Position numbers and translations under genes: made by a program. A DNA stretch of 64,000 nucleotides from Odontocerum albicorne (lineage: Eukaryota; Arthropoda; Insecta; Trichoptera; Odontoceridae): positions 51,334,526 through 51,398,525 of the forward strand of contig OX463842.1 of NCBI GenBank assembly GCA_949825065.1. Reading direction: 5' to 3'. Positions within the stretch are counted from its first letter, which is position 1; every line of letters starts with the position of its first letter. The notes beneath the pieces are model-generated. The model was not told where the DNA came from. It ran no database searches and worked only from the letters and a program-made list of their open reading frames with translations. This document shows positions 45,194 through 55,676 of this stretch, piece after piece.

Positions 45194-45407
45194 CACTTGC
45201 CACCCTGTGATGGACAGCGAGCGGCCAGGACTTATATTTTATTTGATCATTCGACGTTTTAACACATAATAAAATGATTTTTATAGCTAATTACACAAAA
45301 TAACCTAGCAGATTTTGCATAATTTTAATTTAAAATATACATTTTTCACTGGACGCATAGCGTCCAGCACCGTGGCTGGGGGAATTTTTAGCACAGTAAG
45401 GCAAGTG
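45194..45407. mobile_element. 214-bp TTAA-flanked MITE
   Basis: TTAA at 45190-45193 and 45408-45411. Inverted ends cacttgccaccctgtg and cacagtaaggcaagtg. Near the right side lies 'ggacgcatagcgtcc', a short palindrome. The end sequence resembles that of the larger piggyBac-type MITEs (ccttcc..cctgtg), so it is probably another piggyBac derivative. Confidence 0.82.
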
Positions 45408-45528
45408 TTAAGAAACCTAGGAAATAAAGTAGTGGATCTTATATAGCATTGGAGATTGTATAAAACCGCCTTCTTATCTGTCCAATCTTTTCTCATGATA
45501 TACTCTCAATATACACAAATTTGTTTAA

Positions 45529-46128
45529 CTCTTCCTTACCTGTGATGTGTAACTAGTACTCATTGCTTCTAAAAACTTTAATAACTCTATAAATATAACA
45601 AATGCTGGATTCAGATTTAAGGTATTCATCCGTTTTACATTTACGCATTGAATGAAAAAAAAAATATGAATAATAATTAGCACTTATCGGCCACATCAGG
45701 GATATTTTGTGAAAATCGGGAATAAATTCACCAATAAAATCAAACGTGTGCCAGTGTGTGACGTAGGTAAATTCATTCTAAAAAACCGCTATGGAGGAGG
45801 AAGCGACGCTATTCTCACTCTCACTCTTCTTCATTATATGGGAACGCAATAAATGTAATATCAGTTCACTCGCTTCTCTCGCTTCAGTAGTTTTCGGGCA
45901 TCTGTTTGAGGTGGTCGTTTTGCCCGTTTTGTGAACGTCGGCCGATGTTTTTTTCATGTTTTCAGCAATTAAATTTCAATTATTATCACTTTTGACTTCA
46001 AATTAAATTAATTAAATGAATATTCTTATTTTTCCGATTTTAAATCGCTCATTTTTACATGTGTATTGCTGTGTATTGAATACACAGCACCGGAACGCGC
46101 CCTTTTTTTTAGCACAGGAAGGGAAAGG
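45529..46128 (+). mobile_element. piggyBac-type MITE, subfamily 1
   Basis: TTAA at 45525-45528 and 46129-46132. Ends ctcttccttacctgtgatgt and cacaggaagggaaagg. 600 bp, colinear with 29824-30425. Confidence 0.9.
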
Positions 46129-46132
46129 TTAA

Positions 46133-46839
46133 AATAGAATGCAGCCTGGACATAGGTCTTTCTGCACCTTGAATGGTTTTGAGACGAAGTCGTCTACTTT
46201 CGATGATGCCGCATTTTTAATATATAGCCTGTGAAACTGATCTATCTAATATCGTGATAAATCCATCTTTTCCAGAACTTTATATGGGCAATTCCGTTTG
46301 ACGAAATGAAAAGTTTTTTAGTAGTCTATTGCCAGTTTAGTCTCTCAAGTTTTTTTTTCGATTTCCAAGTTTTTCTTGAGTGTTCTGGAAATTCACTATA
46401 CAATTTTATAGTGGATTTCCGGCAAACTCAATACGACGAAGTAGTAAAACAGAAAATTGAAACTTTGATAAACGATAAATTTTCTTTAAACTTAACCGTT
46501 TAGCGAGGTTCTGATGTAACATAAACTGTCAGTTATATATATTAATAAAGTTTGAGAATTATCATTAACTGCCGTTATGAAGTTTGGAGGCTGCGATGAT
46601 CCGAGCAATAATATCTTGTCCAGCAGTGGAAACCGCAGTCGGGACATCAGTTCGGGGTCTTGTGGCCGGTGGTACGGGAGTAAATGTGGTAATGCCACAA
46701 TACTATAGATACATCCAACTGCCCCCGACACATTCCGTAATGAAAACCGCAAACATCTCCAGCGAGCCTGTAGCTACGTGGTCATTGTTTGAATAAGCCA
46801 AAAAGGTGAAATCCATATTTATGTATTTCAACATACATA
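46133..46839. other. Spacer with unassigned open frames
   Basis: 46306-46503 (plus, 65 codons) and 46584-46796 (plus, 70 codons; minus strand also open) are not recognised. 46570-46800 is GC-richer than its flanks. No repeat in this window matches it. Confidence 0.35.
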
Positions 46840-46980
46840 ATCGTACATACATACCATCACACTATCTCCTTGTTGGGGTAGGCAGAGATAACAAAACACC
46901 AGACTCAGCTTCTTTGACAGCCTTATAGCTTTTCATACAACTACGATTTCTCTGACTTTCTGTTTCCTTCTTTCAAAATA
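46840..46980 (-). mobile_element. LINE-F 3' end
   Basis: Reverse complement contains 'tgaaagaaggaaacag', 'agagaaatcgta', 'aaagaagctgagtctgg', 'tctctgcctaccccaac' and a terminal (atgt)n, colinear with 19910-20060. Related short sequence at 54245-54360. Confidence 0.6.
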
Positions 46981-46992
46981 TCATTCACTTAA

Positions 46993-47325
46993 GGGAGTAT
47001 TCGGTTCTAGAGGCGTGAATTTCGGGCGTTTTTTTTGACTAAACAAAAAAAATTTATACACATTTTTTACAGTTTGTTTATAGATGATTTGAGAATATAA
47101 AAAAAAAAATTAAAAAAAAAATTAAAATTCAAGATGTTACGAGTATCAGCTGTTATATATTGTAAAAAAAGGGTGGAAGCTGGTCGACATGATTGGAACC
47201 CTTTTTTAAATTTATAACAAAAATTATACACAATTTCTGAATAAAAAATAATGTTGTTATAGTTGGTACCATAGAAAAAAAAATCGAATAATGGCGGCTG
47301 TCTGAAAAAAATCATCATGTTTTGC
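46993..47325 (+). mobile_element. Kolobok-like repeat, left-end copy
   Basis: Starts after TTAA (46989-46992) with gggagtattcggttctagag, and carries the shared middle block ('ctggtcgacatgattggaac', 'ataatggcggctg'). The family's right end is seen only in the copy at 61900-62451. TTAA target plus GGGRG start is the Kolobok pattern; the assignment is tentative as no transposase is present. Confidence 0.5.
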
Positions 47326-47819
47326 GTGGATTACCTATTGAAAAAATATGGAGCAAAAAGTGATATCGGAGCTATTTAAACGAATATTTACTATTTATTT
47401 GGTAGAAATTTTCTTTTTTTTTTACCAAAAGTCTCATACAATATGTCGATATAATTTGTACACATTACTTTGTAAATGTTTTTAAACAGATTGATTCAAG
47501 TTATTTTGTATCCCTTATTTAATTTATAAGATTGGTAACCCTGGTAACTTAGTTATAAAGAAACTTATCTTTTAGCTGGCGTTGTGTAATTTGATTCCCC
47601 ATGGTAATCAAAAATGGCTTTTTAAGTCTGGTAAAAGTTTGCCTGCGAGGTTTTCATTACCTTTCTGCAAGTGGACGTATTACTAACGCATACTAATGCA
47701 GCCAACAAGTAACCTGCTTATTCCATTTGGTTTTGAATCCCCAAAGGTTCGATTTACGGTGTTAAAGACAAAAATGTGCCCCAAAGTTGTCTCTGAGTCA
47801 AGCTCTTCAATATTGAAGA
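47326..47819. other. AT-rich spacer, nothing recognised
   Basis: An 84-codon frame runs from 47696 into the first minisatellite units; its start has no recognisable domain. Confidence 0.4.
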
Positions 47820-49330
47820 GTACCAGGGTCGGCCCTCTAATAGTAAACGTGCTTTTTTCATGCCAAATCATAAGTGACAATCATCTAATAGTAAATATGA
47901 TTATTTCATGGCAAAGAACCATTTCCAGTCATCTAATAGTAATAGGCTGATTTCATGCCAAAGCACTAGCGATGCTTATTAAATAGTTATTATGATTATT
48001 TCATGGCAAACAACCATTTCCGGTCATCTAATAGTAACATGCTTATTTCATGCCAAAGCACTAGCGACGCTTATTAAATAGTTATTATGATTATTTCATG
48101 GCAAACAACCATTTCCGGTCATCTAATAGTAACATGCTTATTTCATGCCAAAGCACTAGCGAAACTTATTAAATAGTAAATATGATAATTTCATGGCAAA
48201 CAACCATTTCCGTTCATCTAATTGTAATATGCTTATTTCATGCCAAAGCACTAGCGACGCTTATTAAATAGTAAATATGATTATTTCATGGCAAACAACC
48301 ATTTCCGGTCATCTAATAGTAACATGCTTATTTCATGCCAAAGCACTAGCGACGCTTATTAAATAGTAAATATGATAGTTTCATGGCAAACAACCATTTC
48401 CGGTCATCTAATAGTAACATGCTTATTTCATGGCAAAGCACGAGCGAAACTTATGAAATAGTAAATATGATTATTTCATGGCAAACAACCATTTCCGGTC
48501 ATCTAATAGTAACATGCTTATTTCATGCCAAAGCACTAGCGACGCTTATTAAAAAGTTATTATGATTATTTCATGGCAAACAACCATTTCCGGTCATCTA
48601 ATAGTAACATGCTTATTTCATGCCAAAGCACTAGCGACGCTTATTAAATAGTTATTATGATGATTTCATGGCGAACAACCATTTCCGGTCATCTAATAGT
48701 AATATGCTTATTTCATGCCAAAGCACTAGCGAAGCTTATTAAATAGTAAATATGATTATTTCATGGCGAACAACCATTTCCGGTCATCTAATAGTAATAT
48801 GCTTATTTCATGCCAAAGCACTAGCGACGCTTATTAAATAGTAAATATGATTATTTCATGGCGAACAACCATTTCCGGTCATCTAATAGTAATATGCTTA
48901 TTTCATGCCAAAGCACTAGCGAAGCTTATTAAATAGTAAATATGATTATTTCATGGCGAACAACCATTTCCGGTCATCTAATAGTAATATGCTTATTTCA
49001 TGCCAAAGCACTAGCGACGCTTATTAAATAGTAAATATGATTATTTCATGGCGAACAACCATTTCCGGTCATCTAATAGTAATATGCTTATTTCATGCCA
49101 AAGCACTAGCGACGCTTATTAAATAGTAAATATGATAATTTCATGGCAAACAACCATTTCCGGTCATCTAATAGTAATATGCTTATTTCATGCCAAAGCA
49201 CTAGCGAAGCTTATTAAATAGTTAATGTGATAATTTCATGGCAAACAACCATTTCCGTTAATCTAATAGTAACATGCTTATTTCATGCCAAAGTGCCAGT
49301 GTCGATCCTCTAATAGTAATATATATTTGC
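47820..49330 (+). repeat. 95-bp minisatellite array
   Basis: About 15 head-to-tail copies of a 95-bp unit made of two related halves: 'tatttcatggcaaacaacca' with 'tttccggtcatctaatagta', and 'tatttcatgccaaagcacta' with 'gcgacgcttattaaatagta'. The period is exact at 47994, 48089 and 48184. Central copies are almost identical; edge copies (47820-47990, 49290-49330) are diverged. The array was split by LINE-B and resumes at about 49890. Confidence 0.92.
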
Positions 49331-49384
49331 TTATTATTACCCCAAAGTGTCAGTCAATGCTGAGAATCTAACAGTTTATATTCT

Positions 49385-49885
49385 TCTTCCTTACTAAGGT
49401 ATCTTTGCCATTGTTTATTGGCCTTTCCAGTTCACCGCTCCTCTTTCTTTACGTCGTCCTTTACTGTCCATGCAGTGAGACTCTGGAATCAGTTATAAAC
49501 CAATATAAGACTTTCTCCGTCCTTGGCATGCTTTAAGAAGCGACTGAAAAAACTCTTAATTTCTAGTCACTAAAATAACGTGTTTCATTCCTGATTTTTC
49601 TTTTCCTTTCCTCTCCACCATCCTTTCCCTTTCCTTTTGATTGATGATATCTCACTTTATATGAAAAATAATGTTCGGGTTATTGTCCGTCTTTGTGGGG
49701 CTCGTGGGCATGATCTCACGTACATGTTTATGGATTTCGTGGGGATGGATAGTCATTTGAATGATTTATGCGACCATGTAACTTGCTTCATTTACTTTTC
49801 TCTGGTTGGTTGGAAGAGATTGCCGCCTGGCAATAAGCCCGCCAGATTGTATTGCAATAAAAGTGTTAAAAAAGTGTTAAATGAG
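49385..49885 (+). mobile_element. LINE-B, 5'-truncated copy
   Basis: Begins in the end of the frame ('LWNQL', 'NTRLKN'-like codons at about 49480-49560) and has the full 3' UTR and tail: 'ggttggttggaagagattgc', 'ggcaataagcccgcc', 'gcaataaaagtgtt'. It is in opposite orientation to the copy at 24478-25390 and highly similar. A 74-codon stretch of the UTR (49637 onward) is open in both copies. Confidence 0.88.
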
Positions 49886-50020
49886 GAACTAGTATCAGTC
49901 ATTAACATGTTTATTTCACGCAAAAGTATTAGTGCTGGTTATTTTAAATTAAATGCGCCTATTTTATGCCAAAGTATCAATGCCAGTCATATTAGAGTAA
50001 ACATGTTTGTTGCATCTCTA
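49886..50020 (+). repeat. Outlying units of the 95-bp array
   Basis: 'catgtttatttcacgcaaaa', 'attttatgccaaagtatcaa' and 'agtaaacatg' repeat the half-unit pattern in diverged form. This shows that the original array extended past the LINE-B insertion. Confidence 0.7.
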
Positions 50021-50032
50021 TGGTACCCTTAA

Positions 50033-50520
50033 CCTTTCCCTTCATATGCTGTAAAGTGAAAATAATTTAAATCTAATTGCTGAAAACATGAATAAAACAT
50101 CGGCCGACGTTCACAAAACGGGTGAATCGACCATCTCAAACGAATGCCCAAAAGCTACTGAAGCGAGAGAAGCGAGCGAACTGAGATTCTATTTCTTGCA
50201 TTCCCATATACTGACGTAGAACGAGAGTGAGACGTGAATAGCATCGCATCCTCATCCATAGCAGTTTTTTAGAATAAATATACCTACGTCTCACACTGGC
50301 AGACGTTTGATTGTATAAGTGAATTTATTCCCGATTTTCACAAAATATTTCTGATGTGGCCGATAAGTACTTATTATTATTAATACTATTTTTTCATTCA
50401 ATGCGTAAATGCATAACGGAGAAACACCTTAAATCTGAATCCAGTATTGATTATATTTATACAGATATTGAAGTTTTTAGAAGCAATGTGTTCTAGTTAC
50501 ACATCACAGTGAAGGAAGGG
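50033..50520 (-). mobile_element. piggyBac-type MITE, subfamily 1, internally shortened
   Basis: TTAA at 50029-50032 and 50521-50524. Reverse orientation to 29824. 488 bp because about 110 bp next to the left end are missing (the left end jumps from cctttcccttcatatgctg to the core). Right end cagtgaaggaaggg. Confidence 0.88.
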
Positions 50521-50779
50521 TTAAATTCAAATTGGTGTTGCAGACATGTTAAAGATCATGACTGGGAATCAAAATTATATTTGGTATTAATCATGACACC
50601 TTCGGGTATAGTCGTTGCTGGGCCTCGTATTTGAGGATCCCGTCTCTATTCCAACGTAAATTATGTAGAAAAGCGAAGCTGTGCCGTAGAATTTGTGTTT
50701 CTTTTTTCCTCTTTAGAATCATTAGATTTGGCACAACTCACAGTTATCATCGTTAATGTTAAAAATACTATTACACTTA

Positions 50780-50935
50780 GACAAACAAAAAAAAATTGCC
50801 GACTTGTGCGCTATAAGTCGGTTGGTATTGTTTCCAGAGGAAATCCCAAATTTATATTCATTTTAATGGGTGCTATTGGGAACTCAACCCCTCCTCGAAT
50901 GGAAGAAATGCATTCTACCAAGTGACATAGAGGTC
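50780..50935 (-). mobile_element. tRNA-derived SINE fragment
   Basis: Reverse complement: 'tcacttggtagaatgc' (A-box-like), gggttgagttccc (B-box-like), then 'aaatttgggatttcctctgg'. The head is convincing, the rest weak. Confidence 0.5.
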
Positions 50936-50964
50936 AACAATAAAAGTTTTTATTACTTTTGGTA

Positions 50965-51040
50965 ACCTATGTAGCCTAGTTGGTACGAGTGCCTCGGAGT
51001 TTCAGGTTCGAGTATCGACTATAATATGTACGCCAGCAAG
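50965..51040 (+). mobile_element. tRNA-derived SINE head
   Basis: 'tagcctagttggtacgagtg' is a very good A box and 'ggttcgagtatc' a good B box about 35 bp on. The acceptor stem does not pair and no body or tail is recognisable, so not a tRNA gene. Confidence 0.55.
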
Positions 51041-51664
51041 GAATACGTATTCACTTATGTTAAAAAAGTTTAGAAAACATTTCTCCGTTATCTCTTAATC
51101 AGAGAGCATGTACGAGTATATATAATGTAGTCTTTACATCAGAGAGTATCGATATAATCCCTGGCTTTATACAAGTGTCTTCTTACTGGAAATTCTAAAT
51201 TGCTGATCATTCGAGTGGAATAACTTTTTGATTATGTGTCCACATTTTTCCTTTATTCAGGGATAAACTAGTTAATTTATCCATCCTGAACCGTCTTGAT
51301 TTGTATATTTCTGATAATTATCTGCCTTTGGAGATGCCGGTAGGTATTGCAATCACACTTTTTACCATGTGTGCCCCTTATATAGAAGTTTTTCATTTGT
51401 TGCTTAGCTCCTTCAGGAAAAATCTCTGAAATTCAGTTAAATACCTGAAACATTTTCATATTTTATGTTATTTAAGATGTCATATTATATCATTTTATTT
51501 TAGTATAATATACACATTTACATTTTTAACGGGTTTTATCAAATAAGTCTTAAAATTTTGAATTCTTTCATACATGTTTTTTTTTTAATTTTTTAGATGT
51601 GTTCATTGTACGAATTAGGGAAACCAGTAATGTGCAAAGGACAATCAATAAATTAATACATTTT
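51041..51664. other. AT-rich spacer, nothing recognised
   Basis: A TACGAGTA octamer is at 51111-51118. No frame or shared repeat noticed. Confidence 0.4.
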
Positions 51665-51870
51665 ATTGTATAACACTTTCATTGCATACATTATAACCTA
51701 ACGGGTTTATTGCTATGTGTCAATCTTTTCTATCCAACCAGAAAGATAATAAAGAGGCATTTAGCTTAAATCAGATTTTTTAAATGAGTGCCAACGAGAA
51801 CCGAACTCGTAAACCCCGGGCTGAAAAACAGTTGTCTTACCAACTAGACCACAAAGGTTGTCTACTTGTC
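51665..51870 (-). mobile_element. tRNA-derived SINE, full structure
   Basis: Minus strand: A box 'tggtctagttggtaagac', B box region 'gagttcggttctcg', body with 'aaaaaatctgatttaagct', tail 'ctttctggttggatagaaaa' / 'gattgacacatagcaataaa' and final 'gcaatgaaagtgtta'. The final segment matches the LINE-B end beyond the tail module. Confidence 0.8.
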
Positions 51871-51894
51871 CACAGATATTTAATAATTTTATTC

Positions 51895-52545
51895 AAATAT
51901 GAAAAAAAAAAATACATTTATTTTCTTAAAACAAGCTAAGCCCAATTACATTGAAAAATACAAGAAATGTTTACATTACAAAAAATTATATAAAATTAAA
52001 AAATATATAAAATAAAAAAATATTTATATGCAAACATACTCGTATATACATACAAACACACATACATACAAACATACACATAAATACACAAACACACATA
52101 CCATACACATATATTCAAAGCCACTTAAATACGTTGATGCGTGCTTTCTAACGCGCTCTTGGTAATGTGACATGAAATATGTCAATTTCCGAAGCAGTCC
52201 CGTTCAAAAGAGTTAAGGCCCTTCCAACATGCATAGCGGCTGGAAGACCCGTTCTTGCGTATGTTATTGAGAACAGTTCTTGTCGGCGCAGTCTAGTGTA
52301 ATTGTTAGGAACATTTAACGCTAATCTTCGTAGTAATGCTGGACGGCTCACCACTCCTCGAACGAGTCTGACAACGTATACCAGGAGACGCAGATCTCTT
52401 CTTACGCTCAAGGAGTTATACCCGAGAATGCCCAGCAGAAACTGAGTAGAATAAAGCCATGGATAGACACCAAACTCACTCATATAGAGATATCGTAGAT
52501 ATTTTTTTGTACCTTCTCCATCATTAGTGAGTTTTGCGCCACCAT
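51895..52545 (-). pseudogene. LINE-H RT C-terminus with 3' UTR and microsatellite
   Basis: Minus frame 52483-52148 (111 codons) with 'ILGYNSLSVRRDLRLLVYV', 'RPALLRRLALNVPNNYTRLR', 'ARTGLPAAMHVGRALTLLN' and 'EIDIFHVTL', the closing segment of a Jockey/CR1-like element. Just upstream in another frame 'VQKKYLRYLY' gives the preceding block. 3' of the stop lies a UTR-like stretch with (acat)n repeats (52040-52110) and a TACTCGTA octamer (52037-52044), ending in an A-rich tract near 51900. Frameshifted and 5' truncated; the 111-codon part is intact. Confidence 0.8.
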
Positions 52546-53044
52546 CTTGCTACGGATCAATGATTTATATATTGTCTATACGTTCATGTAAATATACCTA
52601 GAAGATTTAGTGCTATAAAGCACTTTCTTTCAATCAACTGGCATTGTTTTATAATTATTACTGGTCTCCATAACCGTATATTCAACATAGTGTATAAAAA
52701 CATCATTTGAAAAAAAATATAAATTTTAAGAAAAAAAGTAACTTGGGTAATTAGCAATCGTACGGACGTTTAGGAAGAGGAATATGTTGACATAAATAAT
52801 GCTCCTTTCAATTATTATTTAACATTGATTAGGACGTAACAGTCAGAAAAATAGTTTCAATGCCGAGCCAAATGAATGCTGTGTAGAGTTATGTGTGATG
52901 CGTTGGTTCACAAAGTATTTTGCCTTCACCACGTCGTATGGACAATCCATGTTCAGAAATAAACTTGATTTGTTCACGCAGATATTGAGAACAGCTTAAA
53001 TTGATCACCACTTTAAAGAGGGTTTATAGTCGTAGAATACATAC
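52546..53044. other. Spacer, nothing recognised
   Basis: No coding-like frame or shared repeat noticed. Confidence 0.4.
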
Positions 53045-53700
53045 AGGCAATATGCTTATTTGGCTCCCATTACATACAATGGCGTGCCGACTTCAATAAA
53101 AGTAAAGGTAGGAAAACCATTTAGACAGTCGATCGGAGCGTGGTTGTTATTGCGACAGGATTTTGAGTACTTGGGCTTTCAGGATGAATGACGAGTGGAA
53201 AGGATTTATGTGAGCTCGTGAGTGTGGGTCTCTTATTATTGTTTTAATTTTGGTTGTTATTGTATTTGTGTTTCTGTGTGTTTTTCTTTTTTTTGTTTTG
53301 AATTTGTTTTGATTTTTATTCTTATGATTGTGTGCAGTATATTGTGGGATGAATATTTTTGGTCTTTCTGGAGCGATAATGTGTGAGGAGTTGAGTTTCG
53401 CAGGATGTTTCCAGTTGTAGTTGAGTGTCACTGTTTGTCAGGTTGATGAGAGCGTGCAACGGGGTTTTTTGTGTTATCAAAAATCGGAAAGAAGTATCGA
53501 TTTATTTTTTCATGCTAAATATCCTCAGTGAGATACAGGCAAAAGCCTAGTTTACTGGGGATACGACAAATGAAAGGCAACAAACCCAGATCCATTAAAA
53601 TTATATGTCCAAATCAAATTACCTGTTGTTTTTTCTCAAATTGTGTATATTTCTTGTCATGTGTAATAATAAATAAAATAAATAAATAAATACATGCAAT
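53045..53700 (+). mobile_element. LINE-A, 5'-truncated copy
   Basis: Starts in the C-terminal codons ('tatttggctcccattacata') and keeps the frame region to 'gggctttcaggatgaatgac', the full 3' UTR ('gatacaggcaaaagcctagt') and an (aataa)n end. One of the best copies for building a consensus. Confidence 0.88.
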
Positions 53701-54370
53701 GAAAATTTGCCATGGCAACTCTACTTCGTGGCCAAAAATAATATTGTTTCTTATTAAATCTCTCTAAAATGTCCGAATTACCAGTTGAAATATTGAGAAA
53801 TGAAAAAATACTTTTAATATAACTATCAAAAATTGTTTTCCTATTATAAAAAAACTAGCTACTATAAATTAAATGTCTCGTTTTCCAATATCGATGAAAT
53901 GTTAAAAATCATATCATTATATGAGAATTAATTTGATTAAAAAGAGAATTAATTAAATAAATTTTGCGAATGAAATGTTCTCGGTCATAGAAATAATTGA
54001 TTTGAACATCCAACACAAATTGGTTCGTTATCTGGCGGGCAAATGTGGCTTCGGGAAATATTGGTGGGGAAAAAATAATTTGAATATAAATCAAGTATGT
54101 TATTTCAATTTGCCGACGATTATGGGAAATAAATTATACTTGTGATGAAATATTTTAAAAAATACGGCAGGTTTTATTTAATTTTTTTAGTATATGATTA
54201 AAATTTAAAATCATGCTTTAAAAGCTTAACGTAACGTGAAAGAGATTTATTTTTAATTCATCATCATCAACCATTCTGCCATATACCTATTGGGATAAGC
54301 AGAGATAACTTATCTCCATTTCGTTCTATCCTGACACACATCTTTTGATTTTCCATGCCCATGTACTTAA
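53701..54370. other. AT-rich spacer, LINE-F-like trace
   Basis: 54245-54360 has 'gataagcagagataac' and 'ctatcctgaca', resembling the minus-strand LINE-F end at 46840. Otherwise nothing seen. Confidence 0.35.
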
Positions 54371-54412
54371 ATAAATAAATAAATATAGGTTTATTGACAG
54401 CAACATACCATA
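54371..54412 (-). mobile_element. 3' end of an older retroelement (target of LINE-C)
   Basis: 'aaataaataaataaatatag' then 'gtttattgacagcaacatac'. The same element resumes after the LINE-C insertion at 55372. The related sequence 'ttccttgacagcaacac' is at 55655. Confidence 0.55.
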
Positions 54413-55356
54413 GTATCTTCTTCTCCCTGGCTCCATCCCAACTCACTGTCTGCGAAAATTATTGGGGTCAGCTCTCCTCTTCCTCAGGTTGTATGCTCTT
54501 CTGTCCTGGACTACGTCCCCCAGGCCATGCCTCTGCATCAGGTTATCTTTTTGCACCACCCATGGATGCTTTGGTCTTCCTGTGGTTGTTCCGTGGAGAT
54601 TGCCTGATTCACAATGTGATCGGGTGTTCTGCGACAAACGTGCCCATACCATCTCTATCGCCTCTCCTCCATCTTACTGTTGATGTCTGTAACACCTAGG
54701 CTTCCACGAATGCGTGAGCTTTTTATTTTGTCTCTTAGGGACACACCAGCTGACTTTCTTAGCATGCGCATTTCAGCAGTTTCTAGTTGCCTAGAGTAAG
54801 AGTTATACATCGTCCAGTATTCGGAGCCATAGAGCAGTGCGGGTCTGACAATCGTTTGGTATACTTTTCCTTTTAACTTAACTGGCATTTTCGGATCACA
54901 TAGAACTCCTGTCATTGATCTAAACTTCATCCATCCCACACTAATTATACGTGTTACATCTGCTGCACATACCCCATTGCTATGGATGAGTGACCCAAGA
55001 TACTTAAAGAAGTCATAATTTGTTAATGTTTCTCCATCCATTTACATTACGGAAGTGACAGCATTTGTGTTTTCGAATGGTAAGTACAGATACTCTTTTT
55101 TCTTTCTGCTCAGTCTCAATCCATTGCCCTCCAAGATTCATCTCGACCTTTCCAGACTATTTTGCAGGTCTTCATGTTTTTCACTTATTAATACGATATC
55201 GTCTGCAAATAGTAGGATCTTTAGGAGACTGTTCATTTTCTGGTTAGTTTACTAGTCCATGACTAAGATGAATAGTAGTGGACTGAGTACCGATCCTTGA
55301 TGTACCCCCACCTTTACAAGAAATTCTAGTGAAGTTTCCGAAGTGCACTTCACTCA
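54413..55356 (-). pseudogene. LINE-C with RT catalytic motif and 15-bp target duplication
   Basis: Flanked by perfect 15-bp repeats cagcaacataccata (54398-54412 and 55357-55371). Minus strand from 55330: 'VKVGVHQGSVLSPLLF', then 'LLKILLFADDIVLI' (RT motif with the F-x-D-D catalytic pair), then 'VSVLTIRKHKCCHFRN', then frame 55041-54655 with 'LGSLIHSNGVCAADVTRI' and 'RPALLYGSEYWTMYNSYS', then 54652-54443 with 'RPKHPWVVQKDNLMQRH' and 'RRADPNNFRRQ'. Several frame changes and stops. RTE-like by motif. Same family as 43241-43795. Confidence 0.93.
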
Positions 55357-55371
55357 GCAACATACCATAAT

Positions 55372-55676
55372 GTACATAATATATTTAAATACAATTTAAA
55401 AACACATAAATTGCAGAGAATACATTAAATACAGAAGCTATCATTAGGTCTGGGCTTATCTACTAACATCCTCTCGGCCAAGATACACCCTGCCAATATA
55501 GGGCGAGCCCAGCCACGGGGACACCATATGTTTTTCAGCCCACACCCTTACACATGTAGAATAAGAAGAAGAAAAAAAAAACAGAAAATAAATAGATGAC
55601 AGAAAAATAAACAAATCCACAAATGCCACCTCAGATTGATTAAAAAAAACAAACAAAGGTTCCTTGACAGCAACAC
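55372..55676 (-). mobile_element. Retroelement 3' fragment, copy 1
   Basis: Continuation of the element interrupted at 54412. The part 'atctggcttatc..ctcggccaagatacaccctg..cagcccacaccctt' is shared, diverged, with 55861-56170 ('gggctcatccgg', 'ccggccgaaatacacctc', 'cagcccacaccctc'), as is 'gccacctcagattgatt'. Family not identified. Confidence 0.5.

Noticed and set aside
50965..51040. A possible tRNA gene (good A and B boxes), and similar ones at 6000, 8824, 25690, 44500 and 51800
   Set aside because: The acceptor and anticodon stems cannot be paired, and most are followed by the SINE body and tail. They are tRNA-derived SINE heads.
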